Positions 23,430-34,137 of a stretch of 64,000 nt of DNA are shown here, piece after piece. The stretch spans positions 68,020,119 to 68,084,118 of the forward strand of contig OZ025248.1 in NCBI GenBank assembly GCA_964019135.1, given 5' to 3'. Below the pieces are notes generated by a model. The model saw nothing but the letters and a program-made list of their open reading frames with translations, did no database searches and was not told the origin of the DNA. Made by a program: the position numbers and the translations under genes. Origin of the DNA: Arenicola marina. Lineage: Eukaryota > Annelida > Polychaeta > Arenicolidae. Position 1 is the first letter of the stretch; each line of letters starts with the position of its first letter.

Positions 23430-24388
23430 GTCAGCAACCAACTGGACGCCCCTGGTCCACAAGCCGTTCAATAATCAGGTCAGGTGTCAAGTGGACGCCC
23501 CTGGTCCACAACACCTCCAAAAATCAGGTCAGGTGCCAACTGGACGCCCCTGGTCCACAAGACCAATAATCAGGTCAGATGTCAACTGGACGCCCCTGGT
23601 CCACAAGCCCTCCAATAATCTGGCCAGGTGTTAAGTGGACGCCCCTGGTCCACAAGACCAATAATTAGGTCAGATGTCAACTGGACACCCATGGTCCACA
23701 AGCCATATCCAATAATCAGGTCAGATGTCAACTGGACGCTCCTGGTCCACAAGCCCTCCAAGAATCAGGTCAGATGTGAACTGGACGCCCCTGGTCCCCA
23801 AGTCCTCCAATAATCAGGTCAGGTGTCAACTGGACACCCATGGTCCACATGCCTTCCAATAATCAGGTCAGGTGTCAACTGGACGCCCCTGGTCCACAAG
23901 CCCTCCAATAATCAGGTCAGGTGTCAACTGGACACCCATGGTCCACAAGCCCTCCAATGATCAGGTCAGGTGTCAACTGGACACCCATGGTCCACAAGCT
24001 CTCAAATACTCAGGTCAGGTGTCAACTAGACGCCCCTGGTCCACAAGCCTTCCAATAATCAGGTCAGGTTTCAACTAGACACCCACGGTCCACAAGCCCT
24101 CCAATAATAAGACCAGGTGTCAACTGGACACCCATGGCCCACAAGTCCTTCAATAATCAGCTCAGGTGTCAACTGGACACCCATATTCCACAAGCCCTCC
24201 AATAATCAGGTCCGGTGTCAACTGGACACCCATGGTCCACAAGCCCTCCAATAATCAGGCCAGGTGTCAACTGGACACCCATGGTCCACAAGCCGTCCAA
24301 TAATCAGGTCAGATGTCAACTGGACACCCATGGTCCACAAGCCCTTCAATAATCAGGTCAGGTGTCAACTGGACGCCCCTGGTCCACC
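23385..24388 (+). repeat. 49-bp 'exon end plus donor' minisatellite, ~20 copies
   Basis: The unit is aactggacgcccctggtcca then caagccctccaataatcag and gtcaggtgtc. The first copy is the coding end of exon 1 itself with its donor; about twenty further copies follow in intron 1, each repeating the exon-like part and the CAG/GTCAGG donor. Several copies are shortened (for example caagaccaataatcag at 23,557). Because 49 is not a multiple of three the copies cycle through all frames, which produces several short open frames that are not additional exons. Confidence 0.93.
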
Positions 24389-25743
24389 AGATGCACCAGC
24401 GAACAGTCACCAGAGACCAAATGGCGAATACGTTTTTCTAAATTTTATATTAAGCTTTGAAAAGCCAACAACGTTGACTATGATACCATCTAACTAGTTT
24501 CTGTGAGTGGCAGTTACTCGATTCATTTGTACATTATTCTTAATTAATAGGTAACTTTGTTTAATTTGCTTGAAACGACGGCTTTGGCTTTGTGTGTATG
24601 GCTGTTGTATGTATATTAGCATATACGTTATTCTCGCTGCACAATGTGATAGAAAACCTATCAGCTTGTATTCCATACCTCAATTCGAGTGATACACCCG
24701 CCACCCTCCTCCCCCAACCTCCATCCTCCCCCACCCGTCCTCTGCCCGCACCTACCCCCCCCCCCCCCCCCACCTACCCGCTGCCGAGGACTGTACCCTC
24801 TCTTATCCCTAGAAAAGCCGCTTTCTGCCCGTAAACCCAATCGTCGCCTCACCCGACTCGTCATTTAAATCTTCAATATTTTTTTTGGGTCGCACTCCAG
24901 CGGCCCCCCCCCCCCAACACACACACACCTTCCATCCGCCCCAGGGCGGGGTGTCCAAGGCCCAAGGTGTCCAAGGTTTGACCGTCTTCAGCACAGGTGA
25001 CGGCTTGAATTATTCATGAGGCTCGGCTGATGGAGGGAACGTATAGGAACCCATTGTGTACGGTCTCACAACCGTTAAAGACACTTATTATCGCTCTTGA
25101 CTTTGGGCTGATGTAACGCTCTTCCCAGTGAATGGATTAATTGGTCCCGTTTTTCCTTCAGTTTTGGTGATGTTGGTTTTGAACCCCGCTTCAACAGTTG
25201 CGCGCAGGCCATTTACTTAGATTTCAAAGACCTTATGTATCGTTTAATGTTCCTGAGGACCTGTTTCATATATGATCAATGTAGTTGCTCCTTTATCCAT
25301 AATCGCAAACATTGTCAGTGTATTATAGGTGACATCATGTTCTCGAATGTTACTGTCGAAAATAACGTCAGTCCTTGAAAATGACGCTTGGTCCTTCTAT
25401 ATTTATTGTAATTGTAAACTTCAGTATGTGAACTTCAGTATTACATTGGCCACGGAAATTAAATCGTATAACCTAGCTCAAGTGAAATCGACAGTCAAGT
25501 GGAAGCAGGTACTCTAGTCGCCTTGGTTACGGCTTTCTCGACTGGAAGTTATTACCTGGGATACGCCGCCCTCAGTTCAAGGCTGAACAGCTAATAGCTA
25601 TCTCTAGATGAGAACTGTCGCCATAAACACAGATGAAGAAGCTAATCCGCACCTCCCCTCGGTGAGCTGGGTGGTAAGTGGCCCTGTAGGGAGAAGAGGA
25701 AGGGTGGGCGTAAGGGGGCTGGGGGGGGGGGGGCGTCGAAGTT

Positions 25744-25774
<31 letters not shown>

Positions 25775-25984
25775 GTGGGGTGAGTCTATTAGGCAGGACT
25801 AACGGGAGGGGGCAGTGGGGTACAGCTGAAGGAAGGCAGTGGTAGATGAGGGAGGGAATTGGATCAGGGGCGGAGTGTCGGAGTGTGGGGTGGGGTACAG
25901 GGGGTGCGAACGATCGGGCGTAGGGGTGGGGCAGGTGGTACAAGCGAATAGAGTGGATTGGGTCGTGAAACCGATCAAGATGGA
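24389..25984 (+). other. Intron 1, unique part
   Basis: It contains pyrimidine runs at 24,690-24,775, a C/CA tract at 24,905-24,928, a G run at 25,719-25,731 and a (GA)n run at 25,743-25,768. I find no exon joined in frame with the model. Confidence 0.5.
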
Positions 25985-28718
25985 TGGGCGGGGGCTCCAC
26001 ATAGGACAGATGGGGGGGGGGGTGCACATAGGACAGATGGGTAGGGGGGGGGCTCCGCATAGGACAAATGGGTGGGGGGGGCTCCACATAGGACAGATGG
26101 GTGGGGGGGGGTTCCACATAGGACAAATGGGTGGGGGGCTCCACATAGGATATATGGGGGGGGGGCATGCACATAGGACAGATGGGTAGGGGGGCTCCAC
26201 ATAGGACAGATGGGTAGGGGGCTCCACATAGGACAGATGGGGGGGCATGCACATAGGACAGATGGGTACGGGGGGGGGGCTCCGCATAGGACAGATGGGA
26301 TGACTCCACATAGGACAGATGGGTGGGGGGGAGCTCCACATAGTGCAGATGGGTGGGGGGGCTCCACATAGGACAGATGGGTGAGGGGGGGCTCCACATA
26401 GGACAGATAGGTGGGGGGGGGGCTCCACATAGGAGATGGGTGAGGGGGCTGCACATAGGACAGATGGGTGGGGGGGGGGCTCCACATAGGACAGATGGGT
26501 GTGGGGGGGTGGGCTCCACATAGGACAGATGGGTGGGGGGGGGCTCCACATAGGACAGATGGGTGGGGGCTCCATATAGGACATATGGGTGGGGGGGGTT
26601 CCACAGTACAGATGGGTGGGGGGGGGCTCCACAGGACATATGGGTGGGGGGGTTCCACATAGGACAGATGGGTGGGGGGACTCCACATAGGACAGATGGG
26701 TGGGGGGTGGGCTCCACATAGGACAGATGGGTGGGGGGGCTCCACATAGGACAGATAGGTGGGGGGGGTTCCACATAGGACAAATGGGTGGGGGGCTCCA
26801 CATAGGACAGATGTGGGGGCATGCACATAGGACAGATGGGTAGGGGGGCTCCACATAGGACAGATGGGTGGGGGGCTCCACATAGGACAGATGGGGGGGC
26901 ATGCACATAGGACAGATGGGTAGGGGGGGGCTCCGCATAGGACAGATGGGATGACTCCACATAGGACAGATGGGTGGGGGGGAACTCCACATAGTGCAGA
27001 TGGGTGGGGGGGCTCCACATAGGACAGATGGGTGAGGGGGGGCTCCACATAGAACAGATAGATGGGGGGGGGGGCTCCACATAGGAGATGGGTGAGGGGG
27101 CTGCACATAGGACAGATGGGTGGGTGGGGGCTCCACATAGGACAGATGGGTGGGGGCTCCACATAGGACAGATGGGTGTGGGCTCCACATAGGACAGATG
27201 GGTGTGGGGGGGTGGGCTCCACATAGGACAGATGGGTGGGGGGGGGCTCCACATAGGACAGATGGGTGGGGGCTCCATATAGGACATATGGGTGGGGGGG
27301 GGGGTTCCAGAGTACAGATGGGTGGGGGGGGGGCTCCACAGGACATATGGGTGGGGGGGTTCCACATAGGACAGATGGGTGGGGGGGACTCCACATAGGA
27401 CAGATGGGTGGGGGGGACTCCACATAGGACAGATGGGTGGGGGGGGCTCCACATAGGACAGATGGATGGGAGGCTCAACATAGGACAGTTGGGTGGGGGA
27501 GGGCTCCACATAGGACAGATGTGGAAGGCTCTAAATAGGACAGATGGGTGGGGGGACTCTACATAGGACAGATGGGTGGGGGGGGCTCCACATAGGACAG
27601 ATGGGTGGGGGGGGGCTCCACATAGGACAGATGGGTGGGGGAGGCTCCACATAGGACAGATGGGTGGGGGGGGTCCACATAGGACAGATGGGTGGGGGGG
27701 ACTCCACATAGGACAGATGGGTGGGGGGGGTGGGCTCCACATAGAACAGATGGGTGGGGGGGCTCCACATAGGACAGATAGGTGGGGGGGGGCTCCACAT
27801 AGGACAGATGGATGGAAGGCTCAACATAGGACAGTTGGGTGGGGGAGGGCTCCACATAGGACAGATGTGGAAGGCTCTAAATAGGACAGATGGGTGGGGG
27901 GACTCTACATAGGACAGATGGGTGGGGGGGGGGGCTCCACATAGGACAGATGGATGGGGGGGACTCCACGTAGGACAAATGGGTGAGGGGGGCTCCACAT
28001 AGGACAGATGGGTGGGGGGGGGCTCCACATAGGACAGATGGGTGGGGGAGGCTCCACATAGGACAGATGGGTGGGGGGGGTCCACATAGGACAGATGGGT
28101 GGGGGGGCTCCACATAGGACAAATGGGTGGGGGGACTCCACATAGGACAGTTGGGTGGGGGGGGGGGCTCCACATAGGATAGATGGATGGGGGGACTCCA
28201 CATAGGACATATGGGTGGGGGGCTTCACATAGGACAGATGGGTGAGGGGGGACTCCACAGCGGACATATGGGTGGAGGGGCTCCACATAGGACAGATGGG
28301 TGGGGGACTCCACATAGGGCAGACGGGTAGGGGGGTCTCCACATTGGACAGATGGGACGGGGGGGGGCTCCACACAGGACAGATGGGTGGGGGGGCTCCA
28401 CATAGGACAGATGGGTGGGGGGGCTCCACATAGGACAGATGGGTGGAGGGGCTCCACATAGGACAGATGAATGGGGGTCTCCGCATAGGACAGATGAATG
28501 GGGGTCTCCACATAGGACAGATGAATGGGGGTCTCCACATAGGACAGATGAATTGGGGTCTCCACATAGGACAGATGAATGGGGGTCTCCACATAGGACA
28601 GATGAATGGGGGTCTCCACATAGGACAGATGAATTGGGGTCTCCACATAGGACAGATGAATGGGGGTCTCCACATAGGACAGATGAATCGGGGTCTCCAC
28701 ATGCCAGGGGGACTCCAC
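25985..28718. repeat. ~28-bp G-rich minisatellite, ~95 copies, in intron 1
   Basis: The unit is ctccacataggacagatggg followed by tggggggg with a variable G run (25-31 bp). The end of the array (28,450-28,690) has a uniform 29-bp subfamily with aatgggggt. There is higher-order structure: blocks containing gatgggatgactccacata recur 648 bp apart (26,299 and 26,947), and a block with gctcaacataggacagttgg recurs about 350 bp apart (27,473 and 27,822). Minus-strand frames of up to 647 residues (ICPMWSPPP, HLSYVEPPP and SVLCGAPP, one for each phase) arise because the unit has no stop on that strand. Confidence 0.95.
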
Positions 28719-28719
28719 A

Positions 28720-29203
28720 TAGGACATAAGGTAGAAGGGGTGATTCTCTTATTAGGGTAGAATATATGTTAACATATGTTAGAATAGAAGATTCTTCACA
28801 TAGGGTACAAGAGAAGATTCTCCACATGGGATAGAAGAGGAGATTTTCAACAGGATATGAGATTGTCCACATATGGTAGAATGGAAGATTCTCCACATGG
28901 GATTGAAGTGGGGGGGATGTTGCTGTTGAATATAGGCCGGGAGGGGTGGGGGGGGGGTGACCGGAGGGGTGACCGGGCTGGCTGGCTCGTTAGGGTGGGT
29001 CATCAGGTGTGGCGTAGCTCCATATTGACTGCACTAATCATATGAGGCTTAGGGTGGCAGGCGGCGCCTTCGGGGCTCCGTGGGACCCTGTGTCTGGACG
29101 CCCAAGGCGCCTCCCAGGACGACCGGCAAGGTGTTTTGTGTACGTACCACCCTCCCCCCTCTCCCCGTATATATAGCCGTTCCTCGCCTGTATCGGTACA
29201 CAT
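28720..29203 (+). other. Intron 1, between two arrays
   Basis: Positions 28,735-28,910 carry a decayed ~30-bp repeat (gaagattctccacatgggat) that looks like a distant relative of the preceding array. Positions 29,040-29,130 are GC-rich and unique. No exon is supportable. Confidence 0.5.
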
Positions 29204-30055
29204 GTGCTGTGTGGGTGGGTGAGCGAGTGAGGGTGAGAGGGTGAGTGGGTGAGTGAGGGTGAGTGGGTGAGTGGGTGAGTGAGGGTGAGTGAGGGTGAGT
29301 GAGGGTGAGTGGGTGAGTGGGTGAGTGAGGGTGAGTGGGTGAGTGGGTGAGTGAGGGTGAGTGGGTGAGTGGGTGAGTGAGGGTGAGTGGGTGAGTGAGG
29401 GTGAGTGAGGGTGAGTGAGGGTGAGTGAGGGTGAGTGGGTGAGTGGGTGAGTGAGGGTGAGTGGGTGAGTGGGTGAGTGAGGGTGAGTGGGTGAGTGGGT
29501 GAGTGAGGGTGAGTGGGTGAGTGGGTGAGTGAGGGTGAGTGAGGGTGAGTGAGGGTGAGTGGGTGAGTGGGTGAGTGAGGGTGAGTGGGTGAGTGGGTGA
29601 GTGAGGGTGAGTGGGTGAGTGGGTGAGTGAGGGTGAGTGGGTGAGTGGGTGAGTGAGGGTGAGTGGGTGAGTGGGTGAGTGAGGGTGAGTGAGGGTGAGT
29701 GAGGGTGAGTGGGTGAGTGAGGGTGAGTGGGTGAGTGGGTGAGTGAGGGTGAGTGAGGGTGAGTGAGGGTGAGTGGGTGAGTGAGGGTGAGTGGGTGAGT
29801 GAGGGTGAGTGAGGGTGAGTGAGGGTGAGTGGGTGAGTGAGGGTGAGTGGGTGAGTGTGGGTGAGTGAGGGTGAGTGGGTAAGTGAGGGTGAGCGAGTGA
29901 GGGTGAGTGAGGGTGAGTGAGGGTGAGTGAGGGTGAGTGGGTGAGTGAGGGTGAGTGGGTGAGTGAGGGTGAGTGACGGTGAGTGACGGTGAGTGACGGT
30001 GAGTGGGTGAGTGAGGGTGAGTGAGGGTGAGTGAGGGTGAGTGTGGGTGAGTGAG
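29204..30055 (+). repeat. GTGAGT array (8- and 10-bp units), ~95 copies
   Basis: The array mixes gtgagtgg and gtgagtgagg units in runs of one to five. On the transcribed strand each unit contains GTGAGT, a strong match to the vertebrate-type 5' splice-site consensus. The reverse strand reads H-P-H-S-P-S-L-T and similar in one long frame, a by-product of the repeat. I see no exon end from which it was founded. Confidence 0.95.
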
Positions 30056-31791
30056 AGGCCGGATGGATGGGTTTATCACAAGTGCGGTTTATTACAAAAC
30101 TTACGGTCCAACGGGTGTGTGTGTAGAAGGAGGTGGGGGGTGGGGCGGCGAGTAAGGAATTCGCGTGAATTCATATTGAGTATGTGAAACTGTCCGGTTA
30201 CAGTTCAATTATTAAATGTGTCATTTCGTGCGTGACATCAAAGATATGAGTATTTTGTCGGCATCAACAGTTCCTATTTGACGATTTGACGACCAATAGC
30301 GTGAACCATATGTGCAGATTTTAAAATTAAATAGTTGAATTACGATCAAAAGCGCGCACCATATATGGATTTTCAATGTGGTTATCAACAAACAAAGTAC
30401 ATATATAAAGCCTCCCTATTTGGTGAATTTTATAGTTTTTTACATTCCAGCACGATATTTTGCTATATTGCAATGGTTTATTATGACGGAAAATCTTCGA
30501 TTTTGCCGTCATCTATCAGTACGTTTGTGTGTGTGTGTGTGTGTGGGGGGGGGGGGGGTACGCTCTGTAGGGCGCAAAACGCAACATTTCGTTCTGTAAC
30601 GTTAACATGGGACCCTACGAGAGATTAACTGTAAGAGCAGCTGGCCGCCATCAATCGCGTGATGTGTGGCTGGGGACTCGTCACTTGGCTTATCCAAACA
30701 AGATATCAACTCAGCGCGGCTCACTAATCTGCTAATCATAACAACATAACAGCGATGCTCTGGGCGGTCGCGGTGGGGGGGTGGGGGCGTCAAGCTGGGG
30801 TGGTGGGATAATTGAGTTGGTTGCTATAAAACTAATGTGCATGATAGGGATGTAGAAGCTAGAAATGTAGACCGAAAGTGCATAAACGGGTAGTTTGGTG
30901 TTAGCTGTCGAGATCGTGAGATCGTTGAGCCTGGGGGCGAAAGTAAAGAGTGATTTTACTTTTGAGATGGGGCCGACAATTGAGAGCTCAATTGGATGTT
31001 CACTATAGCGACAGTTTTAGGCCTGCCGGATCTAATGGGTCAATATGGATCTGAGGTATCTAATATGGGAGGGGGCAAGGGGGGTCGTGTTCCCAAATCT
31101 CGAAGAATAAATTGCTTTATTCCCAGGTCACGACGAATTAAGAACGATAACTCCCAGTATACATCGGACGGGCGGACACATGATACTAATTAGCCATTTC
31201 CTAATTCACAGTTATTTAATATTAAAATGCCCAGTTCACGATTAATGAAAATCCTTGATCACGACGGTCAGCTAATACCCCATTCCCAGTTCACGAAGAA
31301 TTATTTGCCTCATTCCCAGTTCACGGTAAAATGAAAACTACATTCCCGAGAAACGGAAATATCCCTTGCCCCCCCCCCACCCCCAAATATAGACCTGAGG
31401 GGTCAATCGGGATCTAAGGTGTCAAATCTGGATCTGAGGGGCCAAATACGTGACAAGTAAAGTCTCAGTTAGTTAAGCTCAAGGTCATTTTAGTGGACCG
31501 AAGACATAATCCGGATTTTACATTTTACGTCATTCTCACCCTACGGGTAACGCAATCTCATTGTAACCTTCGAGCCGTTGATGCTTGTAGATTAAAGCTT
31601 TCAGGTCAGTCAGCCATCGTTGAGAACGGAGAGTCGTCTGATCAATGGCCAGATACAAATCCTACTTCACTATAGAATTACTATGAAAAAGAAATTGTCT
31701 TCGTTTAAAGATCATTCAAACAAATGCCGGTCGCCTCACTTGTCCGCCTTGCAATTCAATAATTATAAAAGATTGTTGGTTCTCCTTCCAG
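30056..31791 (+). other. Intron 1, 3' part
   Basis: A (GT)n-G(n) run is at 30,526-30,558. Positions 31,107-31,350 hold about five degenerate copies of a ~22-bp motif (attcccagttcacgaagaat). The acceptor region ttggttctccttccag leads into exon 2. Nothing else can be supported. Confidence 0.5.
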
Positions 31792-31827
31792 ATATTTCAA
31801 GAGCGGTGCGAACTTATATGTAACTGG
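31792..31827 (+). CDS. ECT2L: ECT2L-like exon 2 (36-bp microexon)
   Basis: It encodes IFQERCELICNW, phase 0 at both ends, between acceptor ttctccttccag and donor GTAAGT. It joins NNQ of exon 1 to FELWT of exon 3 and completes the conserved helix ahead of the F-box. The call rests on this continuity and on the strong splice sites, since 36 bp alone would not be persuasive. Confidence 0.72.
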
Positions 31828-32267
31828 GTAAGTGTGCATTTTAACCTGTGCCTGATCCCGCCACACGGCAAAAAGAAGAGCCATAAATAGCGAGACAACG
31901 GCCTTGCTGTAGTCACTTCCATCGGTGATCGGCAGAAAAAACTTTATTTTTACGTGTAATATTGCCTATATCGTACCATATTTTTGTTAGTTATTAGCTT
32001 TGTTCTGTAAACTTGTGTTGGCCAATCAAGACCGGTCGCATCTATAATTCGCTAATCGTGTTGCGGGGTCATGCGAGTGCGGCAGTTCAGTGAACCTGTG
32101 AGATCTCTGCTCGTGTACTGAACATAAAAGAGGCGATTATTTCCCCAGTAACTAACCTATGTATCCCTGCTATGCGGTGCATGCGAACATCAACTGCACC
32201 GCATATGTTATTCCTGGCGGCTTTTAATAGGTAGTGCACTCATCTCATGTGTTCCTTCACCCCTTAG
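31828..32267 (+). other. Intron 2
   Basis: 440 bp, without arrays or recognisable elements. A near-palindrome gcggtgcatgcgaacatcaa then ctgcaccgc lies at 32,175-32,203. Confidence 0.6.
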
Positions 32268-32402
32268 TTTGAACTGTGGACCAACCATCAGCGTAAGAAG
32301 TTCCTGGACTTCTTATTTCGACAGTGCAACAAGTCTCAACTCTACTTCATACAGAACTGGTTCCGCGACCGCGTTCCACTGAGACATGTCGACTTCACAA
32401 GG
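32268..32402 (+). CDS. ECT2L: ECT2L-like exon 3 (block before the F-box)
   Basis: 45 codons, phase 0 at both ends; acceptor cccttag, donor GTACGA. It begins FELWTNHQRKKFLDFLF and ends LRHVDFTR. It is basic and helical, with Q-R-K-K and Cys-Asn-Lys-Ser-Gln motifs that I associate with the segment just ahead of the F-box in ECT2L. The final VDFTR leads directly into the F-box of exon 4. Confidence 0.82.
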
Positions 32403-32441
32403 GTACGAAGCGTCGCCGTGATACACTTGGTGTATACATTT

Positions 32442-32530
32442 TAAATTTCAATTTCAATTCTTTATTGGTCTACGACATGTAAATACACTCGTGTTGCCAT
32501 GTAACAAAAAACACACAGAAAGAGAATTTT
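32442..32530 (-). mobile_element. Possible 3' end of a CR1/L2-type retroelement
   Basis: On the minus strand the sequence reads ccaataaagaattgaaattg followed by aaattt, the kind of short A/T-rich microsatellite tail seen at 3' ends of CR1/L2-like non-LTR elements. No reverse-transcriptase coding is present nearby, so only a 5'-truncated copy is conceivable. Confidence 0.3.
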
Positions 32531-33273
32531 GTTCAAAACGTGTTCACACGCGTAATTTCATGGCTACGTCGATAAATTGACCGACCGCAAATAGTGTCGC
32601 AGGGTGATCGCTTGACAGCAGGTCATTTAAGGCTTTTCGTCACTCCCCACTAAAGGATAACCCCAACCCCATAATTTCGGCTTGAAGCATTTTTCTGGGA
32701 CTAGAGAATGAATGTCATCTTCCACACTCCCCGAGGTACACTGTTTTCATACGCGTTCTGTCGCAGGTACTGGCATTGGCTTATTATAACGGCCAAGCTC
32801 AATTTCGAGTTGGTGGCTGGTATACCAGTAGAAGTCGGTAATAATGTTGACAATAGCGTTACGCCATAAGTGCAATTCTAGTGAATATCGTGACGTCACT
32901 GGTTTATGAATCATAACGGTCCGGCTCCCCGCCGCCTGGACCAATATTCCTCGCTATAGTAACAGCGCCAACTACCATATAATGGCCATGTTTTTGGTAT
33001 ATATGGCATTTTGCGTCCATTCGATACTTAAGTAAGTAAAGTCCCTATAGTAATGCAGTGTGTGTCTATCTGGTGGGTGGCTGTGACGTGGCCTGGGCTG
33101 GTCTGGTCTGGTCTGGTCTGGCCTGACGTGGCGTAGCAGCACCAATTGCTTTCAATGACATTTAGCGACAAAACGTTCATTGCCCAGAACATGAGAGAAA
33201 CATACACTCTAAAAGAAGGAATTGTTTTTTCACATGGACTACCCGACCAAAATTAATGTGTGAATATCTTCAA

Positions 33274-33371
33274 GTTTACACGTTATCGTTTTTGTTCACA
33301 CGTTGTCATTTTTGTTTAAACTTTGTCATTTTATTTGTGCACGTTGTCATTTGTTTACACGTTGTCATTAT
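33274..33371 (+). repeat. ~20-bp repeat at the acceptor of the F-box exon, ~5 copies
   Basis: Degenerate units of tttacacgttgtcatttttg run to within 15 bp of the acceptor (gtatcggacag, exon at 33,385). They enlarge the T-rich tract upstream of the splice site. Confidence 0.75.
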
Positions 33372-33384
33372 CTGTATCGGACAG

Positions 33385-33489
33385 GTGCTGCCGAGGTTCT
33401 TGTCACTGTACATATTTTCCTTCCTGGACCCGCGCAGTTTGTCGAGGGCCTCTATGGTTTGTTGGAACTGGAAGTTCTTCTCGGAACAA
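33385..33489 (+). CDS. ECT2L: ECT2L-like exon 4 (F-box core)
   Basis: 35 codons, phase 0 at both ends; acceptor atcggacag, donor GTGAGT. It encodes [20 protein letters not shown] followed by an R-A-S-M-V-C-W-N-W segment ending FFSEQ. The leucine/proline start (L-P-x-x-x-x-x-x-I-F-S-F-L), D-P-R-S-L and the V-C-x-x-W signature fit the F-box, which binds Skp1 in SCF ubiquitin ligases. This is the best-supported domain of the gene. Confidence 0.9.
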
Positions 33490-33816
33490 GTGAGTTCTTA
33501 CATAAGTAGCTATATTTAATTAAAAAAACGAATGTTTATACTTTCTATTCGGCAATCGTCATAAATATGAAATCTTCTTAACATGAAATGCAAAAGAGCA
33601 CTGAATTTATTTCGAAGTCGAGGACAGAATGCAGAAACTCCTTATGCTGTTAACTCAAACTAACTCAAACTAACGCTTTAATTGTTCGAATCGTTTTTTT
33701 TGAAAATGAAGTCCATGATGCACTGGTTGTTGTACTCGTGTGGTACATGTGACTGATAGCCAGCGATGGCTGTGTCAGCTGGAGACTGTAACGTATTGGT
33801 GCGTGGGTGGCTCCAG
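33490..33816 (+). other. Intron 4
   Basis: 327 bp with no arrays. The acceptor is ggtggctccag. Confidence 0.6.
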
Positions 33817-33957
33817 GATGTGGTGTGGCAGTCCAAGTGCATGCGGCAGGGCTGGTACCTGCCCTACACCCCGGGGGACGGCGAGTACGGGGCCTGGAAG
33901 CGACACTACATCGCCTGCACCCACACCCTGGACATGGACGTGCTGGCCAGGACCAAG
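33817..33957 (+). CDS. ECT2L: ECT2L-like exon 5 (conserved block after the F-box)
   Basis: 47 codons, phase 0 at both ends; acceptor ctccag, donor GTGAGC. It begins [20 protein letters not shown] and goes on with [18 protein letters not shown]. The Trp/Tyr-rich motif in this position is what I recall of ECT2L after its F-box, and it is a main reason for choosing that family over other F-box proteins. The start at the gatgtg codon was chosen because it continues SEQ from exon 4 without a stop. Confidence 0.85.
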
Positions 33958-34137
33958 GTGAGCCTCAGCCACACTACAACCCCTCCACCCCTCCTCTTCA
34001 CCCCTCCTCTTCACCCCCCCCCCTTCTGCAAGCCATGACTATACCCCTCGTCCCCTTCCCTCCACTCCCACCCTGGCCTACCCTTCACTGCATCCACCTT
34101 AACTCGTCCCCTCCAACATCCTCAATCCTTTCGCCTC
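33958..34137 (+). other. Intron 5, pyrimidine-rich start
   Basis: The first 180 bp after the donor are almost purely C/T (about 33,975-34,137) and pass gradually into the 35-bp array. Confidence 0.7.

Larger units (their letters stand above)
32403..33384 (+). other. Intron 3
   Basis: 982 bp. It contains a possible antisense non-LTR retroelement end at 32,442 onwards and a short tandem repeat next to the acceptor (33,274-33,371). A run of tctgg repeats lies at 33,098-33,120. Confidence 0.6.

Noticed and set aside
23628..24497. Short plus frames in the 49-bp array as extra exons
   Set aside because: They are out-of-phase copies of the end of exon 1 within the minisatellite, and none has an acceptor and a matching phase.
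25572..28896. Long minus-strand proline-rich frames (398-647 residues)
   Set aside because: All three phases are open over the same minisatellite, which cannot be the case for a real gene. The composition follows the repeat unit.
29003..30079. 358-residue minus frame of H-P-S-L-T repeats
   Set aside because: Translation of the GTGAGT array; no unique sequence.
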